Shown one piece after another: positions 1-11,738 of a DNA stretch of 64,000 nucleotides; position 1 is the first letter of the stretch; every line of letters starts with the position of its first letter. Source of the DNA: Simmondsia chinensis (taxonomy: Eukaryota > Streptophyta > Magnoliopsida > Caryophyllales > Simmondsiaceae); NCBI GenBank assembly GCA_018398585.1, contig JAGTTD010000015.1:8251001-8315000 (forward strand), given 5' to 3'. The notes under the pieces were generated by a model. The model was not told where the DNA came from, made no database searches, and saw only the letters and a program-made list of their open reading frames with translations. The translations under genes were made by a program, and so were the position numbers.

Positions 1-259
1 TTAAAACAAACAAATCTATCCAAAAATTAACCCAAAAAAAAGGTCCAAATTCATCCACCCAATTCTGCAACTCCACTGCCATGTGGCCGCTTGTTATTCA
101 TCCGCGTCATTAGACGGGATCGTGTATGTGGGGCATCCCAGCGCACAGCACGTGTCACGTGTTGGTTGGTCCGTGGGGCAACATAAATTGCCCCTGTGCT
201 CCAATCAGCGCCTTTTAACGCAGTTTTTTTTTTTTTTTTTTTTTTTGCGATTTGTCCTT
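1..259. other. Unassigned flank with a poly-T tract
   Basis: I see no gene here. The stretch is mixed-composition DNA ending in a run of about 24 T at 223-246. It may belong to the LTR of the copia remnant that follows, but no boundary is visible. Confidence 0.4.
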
Positions 260-1377
260 TTAAAAATTTTTCTTGTATAAACTCATCTCATGAATTGAAA
301 GTTTAGCAAATTAATTATTAGTCTCATAAAGTCTCTCGATATTTTTAAAAAGGTGTACATTATATAAGCTTGTGCAAGGACCTCAAGAAAAATTTAATTA
401 CAGCTCCGAATATGTTAAACCTAATTATTATCTCATGATAATATTTTATTACCATTTAGTAAAACTTAATTCCACTAAATAAGTTTTACTTCACTCTAGA
501 ATTAAATATGTTTATTCGTAAAACCCTAATAATCGTTTACTCACAATTAACCTCTCTATTAGAAGTCCATGACAAAAATTGTATTAACTACTATTATTAT
601 TTTTTTGATAACTCACCTTAGTTCCCGACTCGCCCTTCTTAAGTAATTCATTAATACAGAAAAAAAATTTTGCACTAATTCCAAATGTTAAACATGTGGA
701 ATACTTTGGACAAAGTTTCTCGAATCTATTCTTATGCTTGTGAATCAACTAAGATGATATCTTTATCTCCTAAGAGACTACAGATTCCAAGTCAAAATAC
801 CTATTCCCGCCACACTTCATGTCCTTACCCAATGTACGTATGAGTTCAGTCACTTCTGGTGACCTAATCCTTTTAGCACATCAAGACAACTGACACTCCA
901 TGCATATGTTCAGACTTTTATTTGATTTAGAGTTATTGTATAAGCAATATAAGGATGAGTTACTAATTTCTAATAGTAGTCTAGATATGAGCAAATCATG
1001 TGGTCCAATTCAGTGTAGCAATCTAATTGAAAAACCCCAACATAACATTCTGTATCACTATCTACATAATCAAGACAAGTTATTTAAATGTTATATTATA
1101 GCCTTAGCAGAAAAATAGTTCAAACATGTCACCGACTATGAATTAACTATTAAATAACATTTTACTTTGTTATAAGTCTATATGTGGTGTAATCTCATTG
1201 TCCACTAAAACAATTTCAAACTTCATTTAAGAACTACGTCCATCTCATTGTACATTTCTAAAAAGAAAAACATCATATGCATAATAGACTCATAATCAAG
1301 TAGATGACAGCAAATAATTTTATTTAATAATGAAGTTATTTACATAAATTAGGTTTCCCAGGACACCAATTTTAACA
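260..1377 (-). repeat. Probable 3' LTR of copia element A
   Basis: On the minus strand the copia pol remnant ends near 1384. It is followed by a purine-rich stretch (AGGACAAGTGGGA on the minus strand, about 1380-1395) of the kind that primes plus-strand synthesis. A TGTTAAAATTGG start at 1377 reading leftward then fits a copia LTR of the TG...CA type. The far end is not resolved, so 260 is approximate. No matching second LTR is in the window, because the element is truncated on its 5' side. The short open frame at 900-1118 lies inside this LTR-like DNA and is not considered a gene. Confidence 0.45.
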
Positions 1378-1383
1378 ATATCC

Positions 1384-2394
1384 CACTTGTCCTAAACTCA
1401 ATTTGTCAAACATTGCATTTCCATCATACCCAAATGAGATTCAAAAGATTTTTGAGTCAAAGTCTTTCTGAAAGAATCCGCCACATTATTTCTGGTATCA
1501 ATCTTCAGAATTGCAATCTCCTCTTTCTCCACATAGTCTCGAATGAGGCGATACTTCCTTTCAATGTGCTTGGGATAAGTCTTAAATGAGGCGATACTTC
1601 CTTTCTATGTGCTTGGGCCGATTGTGCTTCCTAGGTTCCTTAGAGTTATCCACAACACCAAAGTTGTCAAAAAAATATGGCAACACAAGGAACTTCCGAA
1701 GCCAACAAGCCTCCTTGGTAGCTTCAGAAGCCACCACATATTTAGCTTCCATGGTGGACTGCAATGTAAGACTGCTTAACACTCCTCCAATTAATGGCTC
1801 CACCTCCAACGTAAAAACTTATCTAGACATCAAATGTCTAGCATCTCTATCTGACTAAAAATCTTAGTTAATATAGCCAACTGGAATTAACTCTCACTTT
1901 GAAAAACTAACATAGAATCTTTAGTCCTTCTTAAATACTTGAGAATACGTTTCACTGCCAACCAATGTAAAGGATTTAGGTTTGACTTATATCTACTCAC
2001 CATTCCCACAACAAAATAAATATCAGGTCTTGTACATAACATAGTGTACATAAGGCTTCCCACAGTTGAAGCATATGGTACATTCCTCATCTTGCTCTTC
2101 CTTTTGAGGTGTCCTAGGACACTACTTTAAAGAAAGAGGAACTCCATACCTGAAAGGCAACAGACCTTTCTTGGAGTCCGCCATGTCATACCTAGACAAT
2201 ATTTTGTCTATATAGGCAGCCTGAGATAGACCCAACATCTTATTCTTATGATCTCGCAAAAGTTTGATCCCAAAAATATAGCTGGCTTCTCCTAAGTCTT
2301 TCGTATCGAACTGACTTGACAACCAAATCTTAACAGCTAATAAAACTCCTACATCATTCCCAATGAGTAGGATGTCATTCACATATAAAGCTAA
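1384..2394 (-). pseudogene. Copia element A: RNase H and C-terminal reverse transcriptase remnant
   Basis: Reading leftward, the frames encode the second half of a Ty1/copia reverse transcriptase and then RNase H. Visible landmarks are LYVNDILLIG (normally YVDD), TKDLGEASYIFGI, the GSLMYTMLCTRPDI block, and the RNase H motif EAKYVVASEATKEACWLRKFL followed by KHIERKYRLI. The frame is broken between 1809 and 2122 by stops and shifts. The first catalytic aspartate of YVDD is Asn. A 44-bp direct duplication is present in the RNase H part (1541-1573 and 1585-1617). The element is dead and only informative as a fossil. Confidence 0.85.
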
Positions 2395-3413
2395 GGTTGT
2401 ATTTAGAGTATGGAATTGGAGCATGGAATTAAGGTTGAGATTGGAATTAAGGCCCTGAATTCCAATTTTGTTGTTTGTTTCACCTACTGAAATTGAAATT
2501 ATAGTTCCACTACCCAATTCCATGGGATCAAATTTTAATTGAAAATCACACTTTCTAATTCCATGGGTTAGGGCAAGGAATTGCAATTCCATATTAACTC
2601 AATTGACCTAAAATCGAAAATAACCCTACTTGATTAACCCAAATCCAATATGACTCAAAATCTAAAGACTTAGACATAACCTCAAATTTAACCCGAATCT
2701 CGAAGTCACCCAACTTGAATGACTTGAACTTGAAATGAACTAACTCACCTTAGCTCAAAGTCCAAAGTGACCCAACCCAATTGACACAAAACTCGGGATG
2801 ATTCAATCCAGAAAATGAAATTACTCGACTTGAATGTGATGTAAACAAGCCGAGCTGAAATGGAAATGACCCGACCATATTAATCCAAAACTTAACGACC
2901 CATCTCAAACTCAGTCTAAGATGACTTGAAATTTGAAACGATACAACTTATTTGTCCCAAAACTAAGATGACTAGAACTTGAAATGACCTAAATGAACTC
3001 AAACCCCGATCATAACTGGCCTAAATCCTAAAAAGACCTAACCCGAATAACTGAAAATCTGAGATAACTTAAACACCAAATGATCCAGCGCGATATTCAA
3101 CCCAATTTGACTCAAAACTCAAATAACTCGAACTCAAAGTGAATCGCTTCGACCATAATAACTTGAACTCAATGTGAACCGCTCTGACCAAAATCCAACC
3201 ATAGTTGATTTAAAATTCAAAATATGCCAACTCAATTGGCCGAAAACTCTTGATTATTCAAATCAGTATGTAACTATAATTCCGACCTATAGTTCCTTTG
3301 ATGAACTAAACAATAGAATTTCAATTCTATCAAAATTTCAATTCCATCATAATTGGAATTAGAATTGCAATTCTATAGTTCAATTTCAATTCCATGTACC
3401 AAACAAAGCCTAA
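2392..3413. mobile_element. Harbinger-like non-autonomous DNA transposon with TAA target duplication
   Basis: A 1,016-bp insertion (2395-3410) splits the reverse transcriptase of copia A exactly between codons for VTFL and LALYVND. The ends are inverted: the left reads GGTTGTATTTAG..TATGGAATTG and the right, on the other strand, GGCTTTGTTTGG..CATGGAATTG. The trinucleotide TAA flanks both sides (2392-2394, 3411-3413). A TAA/TTA duplication with GG-TTTGTTTGG termini is the signature of PIF/Harbinger (Tourist-like) elements. There is no transposase frame. The ends are rich in GGAATT/AATTCC words, and the middle (about 2600-3250) is a degenerate repeat of words such as TGACCCAAC and GAACTTGAAATGA. 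Confidence 0.8.
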
Positions 3414-4044
3414 GAAAGTCACCACTTTCTCAATGTTATGTTTGCACCTACATGGTTCATCAACCAATTGCTTAAATCCATAGGATTTGATCGCTTCTTT
3501 GAATCTTCTATTCCGCGAGCATGTGCTTGGTTTAGTCCATAAATGGACTTCTTCAGTTTACATACTATATGCTCCTATTTTTTTTTAATGAAACCATTTG
3601 GTTGTAACATATATATGTCTTCCTTAAGACAACCATTCAAAAAGGCCATTTTGACACCCATTTCCCAAATCTTGTAGTCATAAACAGCGGTAATAGACAA
3701 GAGTATCCAAATGGACTTTAACATGGCTACTACTGAGAAAGTCTTGTAATAATCGACACCTTGCTTTTAGTTGACCCCTTAGCCACTAGTTTTGCCACTA
3801 GTTTTGCCTTGAAGGTCTCTACCTTCCCATCCACTCCTCCTTTCCTCTTATAGACCCACTTACATCCTATGGGTTTAATGCCAGATGGTGTCTCCACAAG
3901 TTTCCAAACTTGATTAGAATACATAGATTCTATCTGTGCTTTCGTAGCTAATACCCATTGGTCAGCATCTTTGTCTTTGAGCACTTTAGTGTAACTAAGA
4001 GGATTAGATGCATTATCTTGTTCAACCATTAAGGCTCCAGACAT
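3414..4044 (-). pseudogene. Copia element A: N-terminal reverse transcriptase remnant
   Basis: This is the other half of the reverse transcriptase interrupted by the Harbinger-like insertion. On the minus strand it encodes the typical copia lead-in (LSYTKVLKDKDADQWVLATKAQ, then NQVWKLVETPSGIKPIGCKWVYKRK, then FKAKLVAK), followed past a frameshift by a KSIYGLNQA-like stretch near 3540. LVAK is duplicated (KAKLVAKLVAKG), a 15-bp in-frame tandem repeat at about 3783-3812. Several stops and frameshifts are present. Confidence 0.85.
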
Positions 4045-4640
4045 ATTCTTATCAGGTTGCCAGACAATCCTTCCACTACGTCAACACTCCTGTATACTTG
4101 GAACCATTTCAAAACTGATTGCGAGTGTATCTAATACATTTTCCTAGTCCTAAGACATATTAAACTGTTGAGGTGTAGTGTCAGATTGCTTCATTTCCTA
4201 TAACACTATTCTACTTTTACTTTGTAGTCCATCAAAAAATCCTCCTCTAAGTACTTGGCATTTGCACTGACAAACACCTTTTCATCTATAGGATTATAAA
4301 AAAGACCACTTCTTGTACCCCTAGGGTAAACCTATAAACAAACACTTTTGTCCTAGATTCCAAAATGTCAGGATTATTTTTCAACACATGTGTTTCCTAA
4401 ATTCGATGATAACCAATGCTAAGCTTTTGCCTTGTCCATAACTCCACAAGCATTTTGGGAATTGATTTCGAAGGAATCAAGTTAAGAACATAAGACTCCG
4501 TTTCCAAAGCAAAACCTCAAAAGGAGATTGGTAAAGTGGCATAACACATCATGGACCATACCATCTTTAAGAGTGTCCTATTTCTTCTCTCTACAACACC
4601 ATTTTGCTACAGTGTACCTGGTGCAAAAAGTTAAGATCTA
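4045..4640 (-). pseudogene. Copia element A: integrase remnant
   Basis: The minus strand carries degraded integrase sequence. The clearest landmark is near 4565-4630, where the translation reads QNGVVERRNRTL with one stop, the conserved end of the copia integrase core. Similarity stops at about 4640, where unrelated LTR-like DNA begins, so gag and protease of element A are absent. No intact reading frame remains. Confidence 0.65.
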
Positions 4641-5745
4641 GTCCCATTTGCAGTTAAGAAATCTAGAAAATCTCCTGAGAGGTACTCTCAACCCCACTCA
4701 ACCCGAGAGCCCCACATCATGTTTCAAGTCCACTGACTCCCTAAGGCAAATCCACTCGGTGGATATTGGTGATCACCAACTTCAAGTCTTGAAGCTCGAC
4801 CCGTCTACAAGTCCACTTGTCAACTCAGTACTTAGGTGCACACATGTGAACTAGTAAGGCCTCATTATCGACGCCGGTCCTTAAAGCCCTTTGCTTACTT
4901 GTGCACTCAGTCACATTAGGCTAGCACCCTTATTGCACACCATCACTCATATAGAACACCACTGACACGCTTCAAGTCTCAATCGCACGTCTCGACCCCC
5001 TGGTTGTTCTTCAAGTTACTTGTCCTCCATAGTTTCGACTATCTCTTGGATGTAACCTAGAGTAGCCATGGTCCAAAGTAAACCGAAGGACTCTTAAGTC
5101 CCTTAGGCATGCCTCGTGTTCATGACCTGGGTGTCCACATGATCCCACAAAAGTTAGCGCGCCTCTCACCCTAGCGGGCAACCATCTCATAGCATCAACA
5201 TCACACATGGGCAAACATTGGCGCTCGTCCAACTACCCCCCAAATATCCACTTGCAATGTGTCTTCCAACCCATGCCACAATACTCACAAGATCCTATAA
5301 ATAGGACTGGTGTGCACTATGGCTAACAAAGGGAATCGAGCACAACAATGTGTTCTTGCCAGGTGAAGGTCATACCTCACTGATTTGAGAGTTTAACAGC
5401 ACATCTCATAGGTTAGACTAGGGTACAAACCTTCCTTGGACAATCAATGCGCACTATTGGCACTCAGCCCCAAAATAGTGTCCATGAAGTTCCCTACTCA
5501 TGTGGAGACCTCATGCCACCCTCATGGCTGCATTGAGGCCCGCTACCTGTTACCATGGAAAATCCATTTAAGCACAAATATTTTAGGACATCTCATTTCC
5601 AAACTGACTTCATCAAACTTTCACATCATAAAGGAACCTTCTTCTATAAGGCCTGACACCAAAATCCCAAAGTCATAGGTTACTGCAACCTAGGACATGT
5701 CTTGCGACATAGCGCACAGGTGCAAAACTACGCGGGCACAACACT
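4641..5745. repeat. LTR-like segment of unknown family
   Basis: About 1.1 kb of C- and A-rich DNA without a convincing gene. A promoter-like CCTATAAATAGG occurs at 5294-5305 and is followed by a leader-like region, which suggests the U3/R part of an LTR on the plus strand. No second copy, primer site or target duplication was found, so a solo LTR is only a guess. The short open frames here show no recognisable protein. Confidence 0.3.
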
Positions 5746-6170
5746 CTTAGGGGTGGAAATGGGGCGAGGCGAGACGGATACAGGGGGTGCCTCCTTTATA
5801 CCCATATCCATCCCCCAAAATCATACCCATACCCGTCCACTATCCGCTACGGGTATAAAGTGAATACTCATATCCGCTCTAGCGGGTACAAGTCCGTATC
5901 TATGCTTGCCCTATTACCCGCGTTATTTGACGGGTATCCATTACCCGCCCTAATGTGTACTTATACCCATCGTATTGAATTTAATGTTATATTTTAAAAT
6001 CTAATTACTATTTGCTTTAATATTTGACACAAAATTAAGTAATCATATCGAATATATTTATATTTTTAAATAAACAAACTATAAATTGGGGTGGGATGGG
6101 CGGGTATAACATCATACTCGTACTCGCCCCATGCCCATGGAGGGTATTGTAATTTATACACAACATGTCC
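5746..6170. mobile_element. GGGTA/TACCC-rich MITE-like sequence, left part
   Basis: The segment begins GGGGTGGAAATGGGG and is full of ACCCGTACCC and GGGTA words on both strands, a composition typical of small hAT-like MITEs in plants. It is interrupted at 6171 by copia element B. Similar GGGTA/TACCC sequence resumes at 11739 and continues to about 12060, ending CCCATTGCCTCTC, an imperfect inverse of the start. No clean target duplication was found, so the class is uncertain. Confidence 0.4.
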
Positions 6171-6872
6171 TGTTGATGTATTTTCAAAATAGAGTATTTA
6201 AATAAAGTGTTTGAAGTTTGTCCATAATTGATCTTGAAGTGTATTGGCTTGTCTAAGGTGTGTCGACACACAGGTACCGTGTGTCGACACACAGCCCAAC
6301 AGAGCTAACTTGAAGTGTATGTGTGTCGATACACAGGGCCCGTGTGTCGACACATAGATCTTACAGAATTACAGTAACATGATTTTTTTGGTATTTGGCG
6401 GTTGGGTTTTGATAAGTTTGGGACGTCTTCTAAACATTATTTTCTTATATATTTTTCCCTGGTTCTTTGAAGAACACACGTGAAAGATCTTTGCTTGCAA
6501 ATATTGTAAAATATTAAAAAAGGGGAGTGTCACTTCATGAATGACATGTCCCTTCGTGAAGAGACACTTGAAAACTATAAATAATCTCTTTCACTCTCAT
6601 GTTTAAGTGATGACGAATTTATAGAAAATATTGCAAGAAACACTTGTGTGTATTCAAAAGAAAGTGTTGTGAAAAGTACTTGAAAACTTCATTCTCATTG
6701 GTATCTCTTCTATCCCTCCTCTTACACATTCTCACTTCATTTTATTTGGTTGTCGTTGTATCCCCGAGTCTATTTCGCAGCCGAAATAAGTCTTAAGGAA
6801 AGTGATTACGCAGCCTCGACACCTAAGATCTTTGGTTACCCGGTTCCCGGTTTATTGGAAAATTCTCCAACA
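6171..6872 (+). repeat. 5' LTR of copia B
   Basis: This 702-bp repeat starts TGTTGATGTATT and ends CTCCAACA. The U3 part (about 6258-6360) contains several copies of the palindrome TGTGTCGACACA. A TATA-like CTATAAATAA lies near 6575. Near 6787-6797 it carries TAAGTCTTAAG, complementary to the sequence just downstream of the LTR. Confidence 0.88.
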
Positions 6873-9800
6873 ATCTTAAGACTTACTTTCGTTAATTGAT
6901 ATGGCTTCTTCATTTTGTGTGTTTTGATGGTGAACCATGTGAGATTGGAGAGGGTGATGAATGGAGAGGATTGGGATCTTTTCTAGGATTTTCTTTTATA
7001 TGAATTGCTATGGATCAAGGTATGTCTTTTTGATACAAGTATGAGTAAGAATCAAGAAATTCTAAGATTGATATCTTAAAATTTGATCAAGAGATTACCA
7101 ATCCTGAGATTCTAAGATTGATATCATAAGACAAGAGAATTTGTGTTTATGCATTATTGATTATGCACATGATTAATTTGCATATGTTTTCATGTCAAGA
7201 TTATGAGCATGTATAAAGACAATTTTAAAATGCCTAAGAAGTGGAGTTTAATGCATTGTTTCATGCATAAAAGTAATCTCACTTGTGAGGTTGTAATCCC
7301 TAAGTTTAAGAACCCATGATTTTTAATTTGGGCATTGTTAAGATGTGTTATGTGTCATGAAGTTTAATTAAGTACTTTTGAATCGTAAATGAATGTTGAT
7401 TCATGATGAGTATACACGTGATAACAAAACTAATGTTAAATAGGCATTGATTGTTTGATCATGGATATATGATCAAATGCCTTTGAATGAATTATGAATT
7501 TTGATCAAGTGATACATGAAATTTAATTGGATGATTTTGTGTCAAGTTAGTTTAAAAAAAAAAAGAAGAAGAAGAAGAAACAAAAGCAATGCAAAATATC
7601 GAAAAATAATTGACTTTTGCAGTTACTCGGGATCGAAGATGGGCGCTTTTGTGGAAGAAACAACATTAAAGTTGGCAACCACTTTGATCCGTGTTGCATT
7701 TTTGTGTAATATATACAATATAAATATATTTGTTTAAGATTAAACAAGAAGGGAAGGGCAAAAAGGGAGACTGCGGTTACCCTCAAGCCCATGATATAGA
7801 GCACCAAGCCACTAGTCCAAACTGATTTTTGGGTCTAATAGTTATCATGATAAGAACAAATAATATAATTATTGTGCATAAATTAAAAGACATGATAATT
7901 GCGAGCGGTTTGCTTCGAACCGGCGTACCATTTGCCACATGATGCTTTTGCCAGTGATCCATGTGCACTTTGTGTATGGCATGACAATATTAATACATAA
8001 GTGGGGCGGTGATTTTAGACTATGAAACTTTTGAGTTACATACAAATACCAATTAATTGATATATCTCTATGTGTATAATTTTCATGTTTTAGGTGGTTG
8101 TTGAAACTAGATGTTGAGGTGATGCTAAAAGGAAAATCTTTGTTTAGCGTAGTTGTTGAAACCAGACGCCGAGACGATACAAAAACTAATAATAGCATAT
8201 AAGCGACTGAAGTATGTTGATATTTTTCAAATTAAAAAAAATAACGGGTTCTTCATGAAATATGAAAATACATTCAGATGTTGAAACAAAGTATAAATTA
8301 TGCATTATGTATAGTAAATTCATTGTTGTATGAATTAGTACCATGAGAAATTAAGTTGAGGTTTAATGCACGTATGCATGATTAATGCAATCATAAACTT
8401 TGTGGTTTTAATTTGTAAACATGAATATTACATGTTTACCTGGTGAATCCGAAATTGGCTTAAATTTGAGTGAAATTAAAATTATGAATCAAGACAAAAT
8501 TTATGTGATATTTGATATTATATGAATATTGGATCATGAAAGGAAAATGTTATATCAAATACATATTACATATTTGGAGTATATATTTTGAGTATGATCA
8601 TCCGTATACATATTGATAGAACTGTAAGATTGATGCATGCTTAATTAATTTTATGCATGTTCTGCAATTTTGTATAAGCATACAGTTAAGCGATTAATGC
8701 GTGTATGCATATTAATGATCATGAATTAATGCAATTTTAATTTATGAACATGAATGCCTTTGTTTGCTTGGTAAAACGAAAGTAATGTGAATTTGAATGT
8801 ATTTAGTTGATCATGAAGTATATGATTATTTTGCATATGTGGATCCCTAATGTAACTGATATAAAAATATTCAAATTGAAGTTCATGATTAAGGATGATG
8901 AAAAAAGGTTGTATAAAAGCACTTAGAAATGGTGATTCATAATTTCATAATTAACCGCATATCTCCGGTGAGTTTTCCAATGTTATTAGATGTAATGCTT
9001 CAATGGAAACTGGCATGCGTGTGAAAATTTTATCACCCATCATAATTAATGCAGTTAAAATAATGTCTACATTCATTTTTAAAGGGCATGTGCACTTGAC
9101 GGTTAAGTATTTCATGATTAGTTGGTGCAATAATCGTGATTGTTTTCATCGATTAAAATGAAGTGCATTTATACAATGAATGTAAAGATGCTCAGGTTGA
9201 GTCTAATTTATATGCAATTGCTGCATGGAAGATGAGATTATTATATGATCCTGCATTCACATGTTGTTAGTCATCAAAGTGACAAAAATTAAAAGTATAT
9301 GAATATTGAATTCTGATGATTCATATGTTACCCATAAAATTAGATGCTTATAAATGCTATGATAATTCATATGTTTTAGCTATGGGTAAATTGATATGTA
9401 AATATAAATGAGCACATTAAAATGACTCTGAGTCTTTCATTGATATTGAGTGATGCATCGTAATTATGTAATTGTGATTATGCAATTTAAAGTATATTAT
9501 GATGAAAATCAGGTTTGAGCATATATCACTGGAAAGACTTTAGAACTTTGAAAGAGTAAAAGAATGTGAAAAGAGAAGTCTTAGCGATTGGACTTGCATA
9601 TTTCTAGAAGAATGAACTAGAGATAATATGAATGTTAAAGTTCAATATTATTATGTCATAGACTGTGATCCTATGATGAGACTATAAAGTCTTGCGACGT
9701 TGCCTTTGGAAAGAGGTAATTAATGAATCCAATAAAAGTACGTATGGCAAGTTTAACAATAACAAAGGATTCATTGTGTGTATATAAGTTGATTACATGT

Positions 9801-9989
9801 TGAAATTTGGAATGAGTGCTTAGCACCCATTAAAAGTACTTCAATAGTATAATTGGATTTTGAAAAGATTCGATGTAGCCTTTGTTGTTGGAAAGCTAAG
9901 TATATATAACTAGCTATGTGAGTAAAGTTTATTGGCATGTGGTACATAAGGTACTGAAATGACCATGAATTACGGTGTTATATTTAATG
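6873..9989 (+). other. Non-coding interior of copia B
   Basis: About 3.1 kb of AT-rich DNA with many TGCATGATTAATGCA-like words and no retrotransposon protein similarity that I can see. The sequence TAGTTGTTGAAAC-AGA occurs twice about 60 bp apart (near 8094 and 8150). Short open frames at 7516-7737 and 7547-8198 have low-complexity ends and no recognisable domain, and I do not consider them genes. Confidence 0.5.
6874..6892 (+). promoter_or_regulatory. Putative primer-binding site of copia B, not initiator-tRNA type
   Basis: Immediately after the LTR comes ATCTTAAGACTTACTTTCG instead of the TGGTATCAGAGC site expected for initiator tRNA-Met. Its reverse complement, CGAAAGTAAGTCTTAAGAT, pairs with CGAAATAAGTCTTAAGG in the LTR (6782-6798) with one bulged base. 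The position is right for a primer site. Self-priming is an inference. Confidence 0.45.
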
Positions 9990-10480
9990 AGTACTCTTCT
10001 AGTTAAGAATAATACTTGGATGCCAGTTGTAACTCCGATAAGGAGGACTATGCTTCTAAAAGCGAGTGGGTGTTGCTACGTGGTGGGGGGTGTTGTTCCT
10101 TAGGTTTTAAGAAGCGAACATGTATTATTAATTTCACCGTGATTGTAGAGTTTACTACTCTGATTTCTGCTTATAAAGAAACAGAATATTTAAAGGATCT
10201 TTAGTTTAAGATTCTTTTGTGACCTAAGCCAATACTATTTATTTCTATTCGTTGTGATAGTAAGGTTATACTTTAAAATGTATAAGAGTGAGATGTATCA
10301 CTGAACGTCCGGACACATTATTGTCAAATATTGTTAATTGAAATAACTCATGAAAGCTTAAGTAATCACTGTGGACTTTGAAAATGTAAGTCAGAATCTA
10401 GTAGATCTCTTATTTAAAACATTGCTAGAGACTTGATAATAAATAAATGAAGGGATGGTGTGAAACCTGTCATTATTAGC
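9990..10480 (+). pseudogene. Copia B: RNase H remnant
   Basis: With frameshifts the segment reads as the C-terminal copia RNase H: SNKEDYASKSEWVLL, then GSKK-TC, a TLIS-AYKETEYLKDL block, IHCDS (seen as IRCDS-like) and a VDF-KTSQNLVDLL tail. It aligns by eye with 52580-53000 of copia E, block by block. The frame is broken many times. It shows that B and E belong to one family. Confidence 0.75.
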
Positions 10481-11061
10481 CGCCTATGATAGGCCCTCAA
10501 CTCGACACCTGGTATGACGGTAGGTCTCGGGTTCAATGAGAGAGACTTATCATCCATGTGACTACAAGCACTGAATGAGAATTTTTCATCCCGTGCGTAT
10601 AGTGCTTGGTACCTGCGTCAGAGATACTAAGAGGATGAGCTATGCTCTTAATGAACCTGATTTTTAAATTCTTATTGAATGTCGCATCACAGGGACATGA
10701 TCAATGAGGTCCACCTTAGTGAGTGTTGAAGTTTAGCCACTTTAAATGGGTGATTTTTGACTAAGGGCTTGGCCCTGAAACACTCACGAATGGTACAGGA
10801 CACAAGGCCATAAATGTGTTGATTTGGGAGTTGTAGGGTGTGTACGGGGAGTACGCCTTGTGTGTGTAGATGTGTTCAGTTAGTCAAATGGGTTGTATGG
10901 TTCAAAGCATGGCCTACCATTTTTGATCCGATTAACTGTAAACGTGTCTTCACTAGCTGGGAGTTCAATCGAGAGACACCCTCATTGATGCACAATAAGG
11001 CCTCCTTTAATTTTGAGATGTCGTATATGAGAATGATTCTATTTTAAAAATGGTGGGGGAA

Positions 11062-11738
11062 TGTTGATGTATTTTCAAAATAGAGTATTTAAATAAAGTG
11101 TTTGAAGTTTGTCCATACTTGATCTTAAAGTGTATTGGCTTGTCTAAGGTGTGTCGACACACAGGTACCGTGTATCGACACACAGCCCAACAGAGCTAAC
11201 TTGAAGTGTATGTATGTCGACACACAAATCTTACAGAATTACAGTAATGTGATTTTTTCAAGTATTTGGCGGTTGAGTTTTGATAAGCTTGGGATGGCTT
11301 CTAAACATTATTTTTTTTATATATTTTCCCCTAGTTCTTTGAAGAATACACATGAAAGATCTTTGCTTGCAAATATTGTGAAATATTAAAAAGGGAAAGT
11401 GTCGCTTCGTGAAGGGATATGTCTCTTCAAGAGACACTTGAAAACTATAAATAACCTCTTCACTCTTATGTCTAAGTGATGATGAATTTATAGAAAATAT
11501 TGCAAGAAACACTTGTGTGTATTCAAAAAAAAGTGTTGTTAAAATTGAAAACTTCATTCTTATTGATATCTCTTTTATCCCTCCTCTTACACATTCTCGC
11601 TTCATTTTATTTGGTCGTCATTGTATCCTCGAGACTATTTCGTACGCCGAAATAAGTCTTAAGGAAAGTGATTACACGGCCTCAACACCTAAGATCTTTG
11701 GTCACTCGGTTCCCGGTTTATTGGGAAATTCTCCAACA
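11062..11738 (+). repeat. 3' LTR of copia B
   Basis: A 677-bp copy of the 5' LTR. It is preceded by the purine tract TGGTGGGGGAA (11051-11061), the expected plus-strand primer. It lacks part of the second palindrome pair found in the 5' LTR (near 6330-6350) but keeps the CCGAAATAAGTCTTAAGG segment (11651-11668). Confidence 0.88.

Larger units (their letters stand above)
6171..11738 (+). mobile_element. Copia element B, LTR retrotransposon with mostly non-coding interior
   Basis: Two 0.7-kb direct repeats (6171-6872 and 11062-11738), each TGTTG...CAACA, bound a 4.2-kb interior. The interior opens with ATGGCTTCTTCA (6901), as in copia E, but leaves the gag sequence at once. Only RNase H and the 3' untranslated region, near 9990-11061, match copia E. 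The element looks like a non-autonomous derivative of the E family in which gag, protease, integrase and reverse transcriptase were replaced by about 3 kb of AT-rich DNA. The flanks (TGTCC left, GTACC right) do not give a clear target duplication. Confidence 0.8.

Noticed and set aside
900..1118. A 72-codon open frame as a small gene
   Set aside because: It lies in LTR-like DNA next to copia A, has no domain and no expression-like context.
6171..11738. A target duplication for copia B
   Set aside because: TGTCC and GTACC do not match well enough to claim one.
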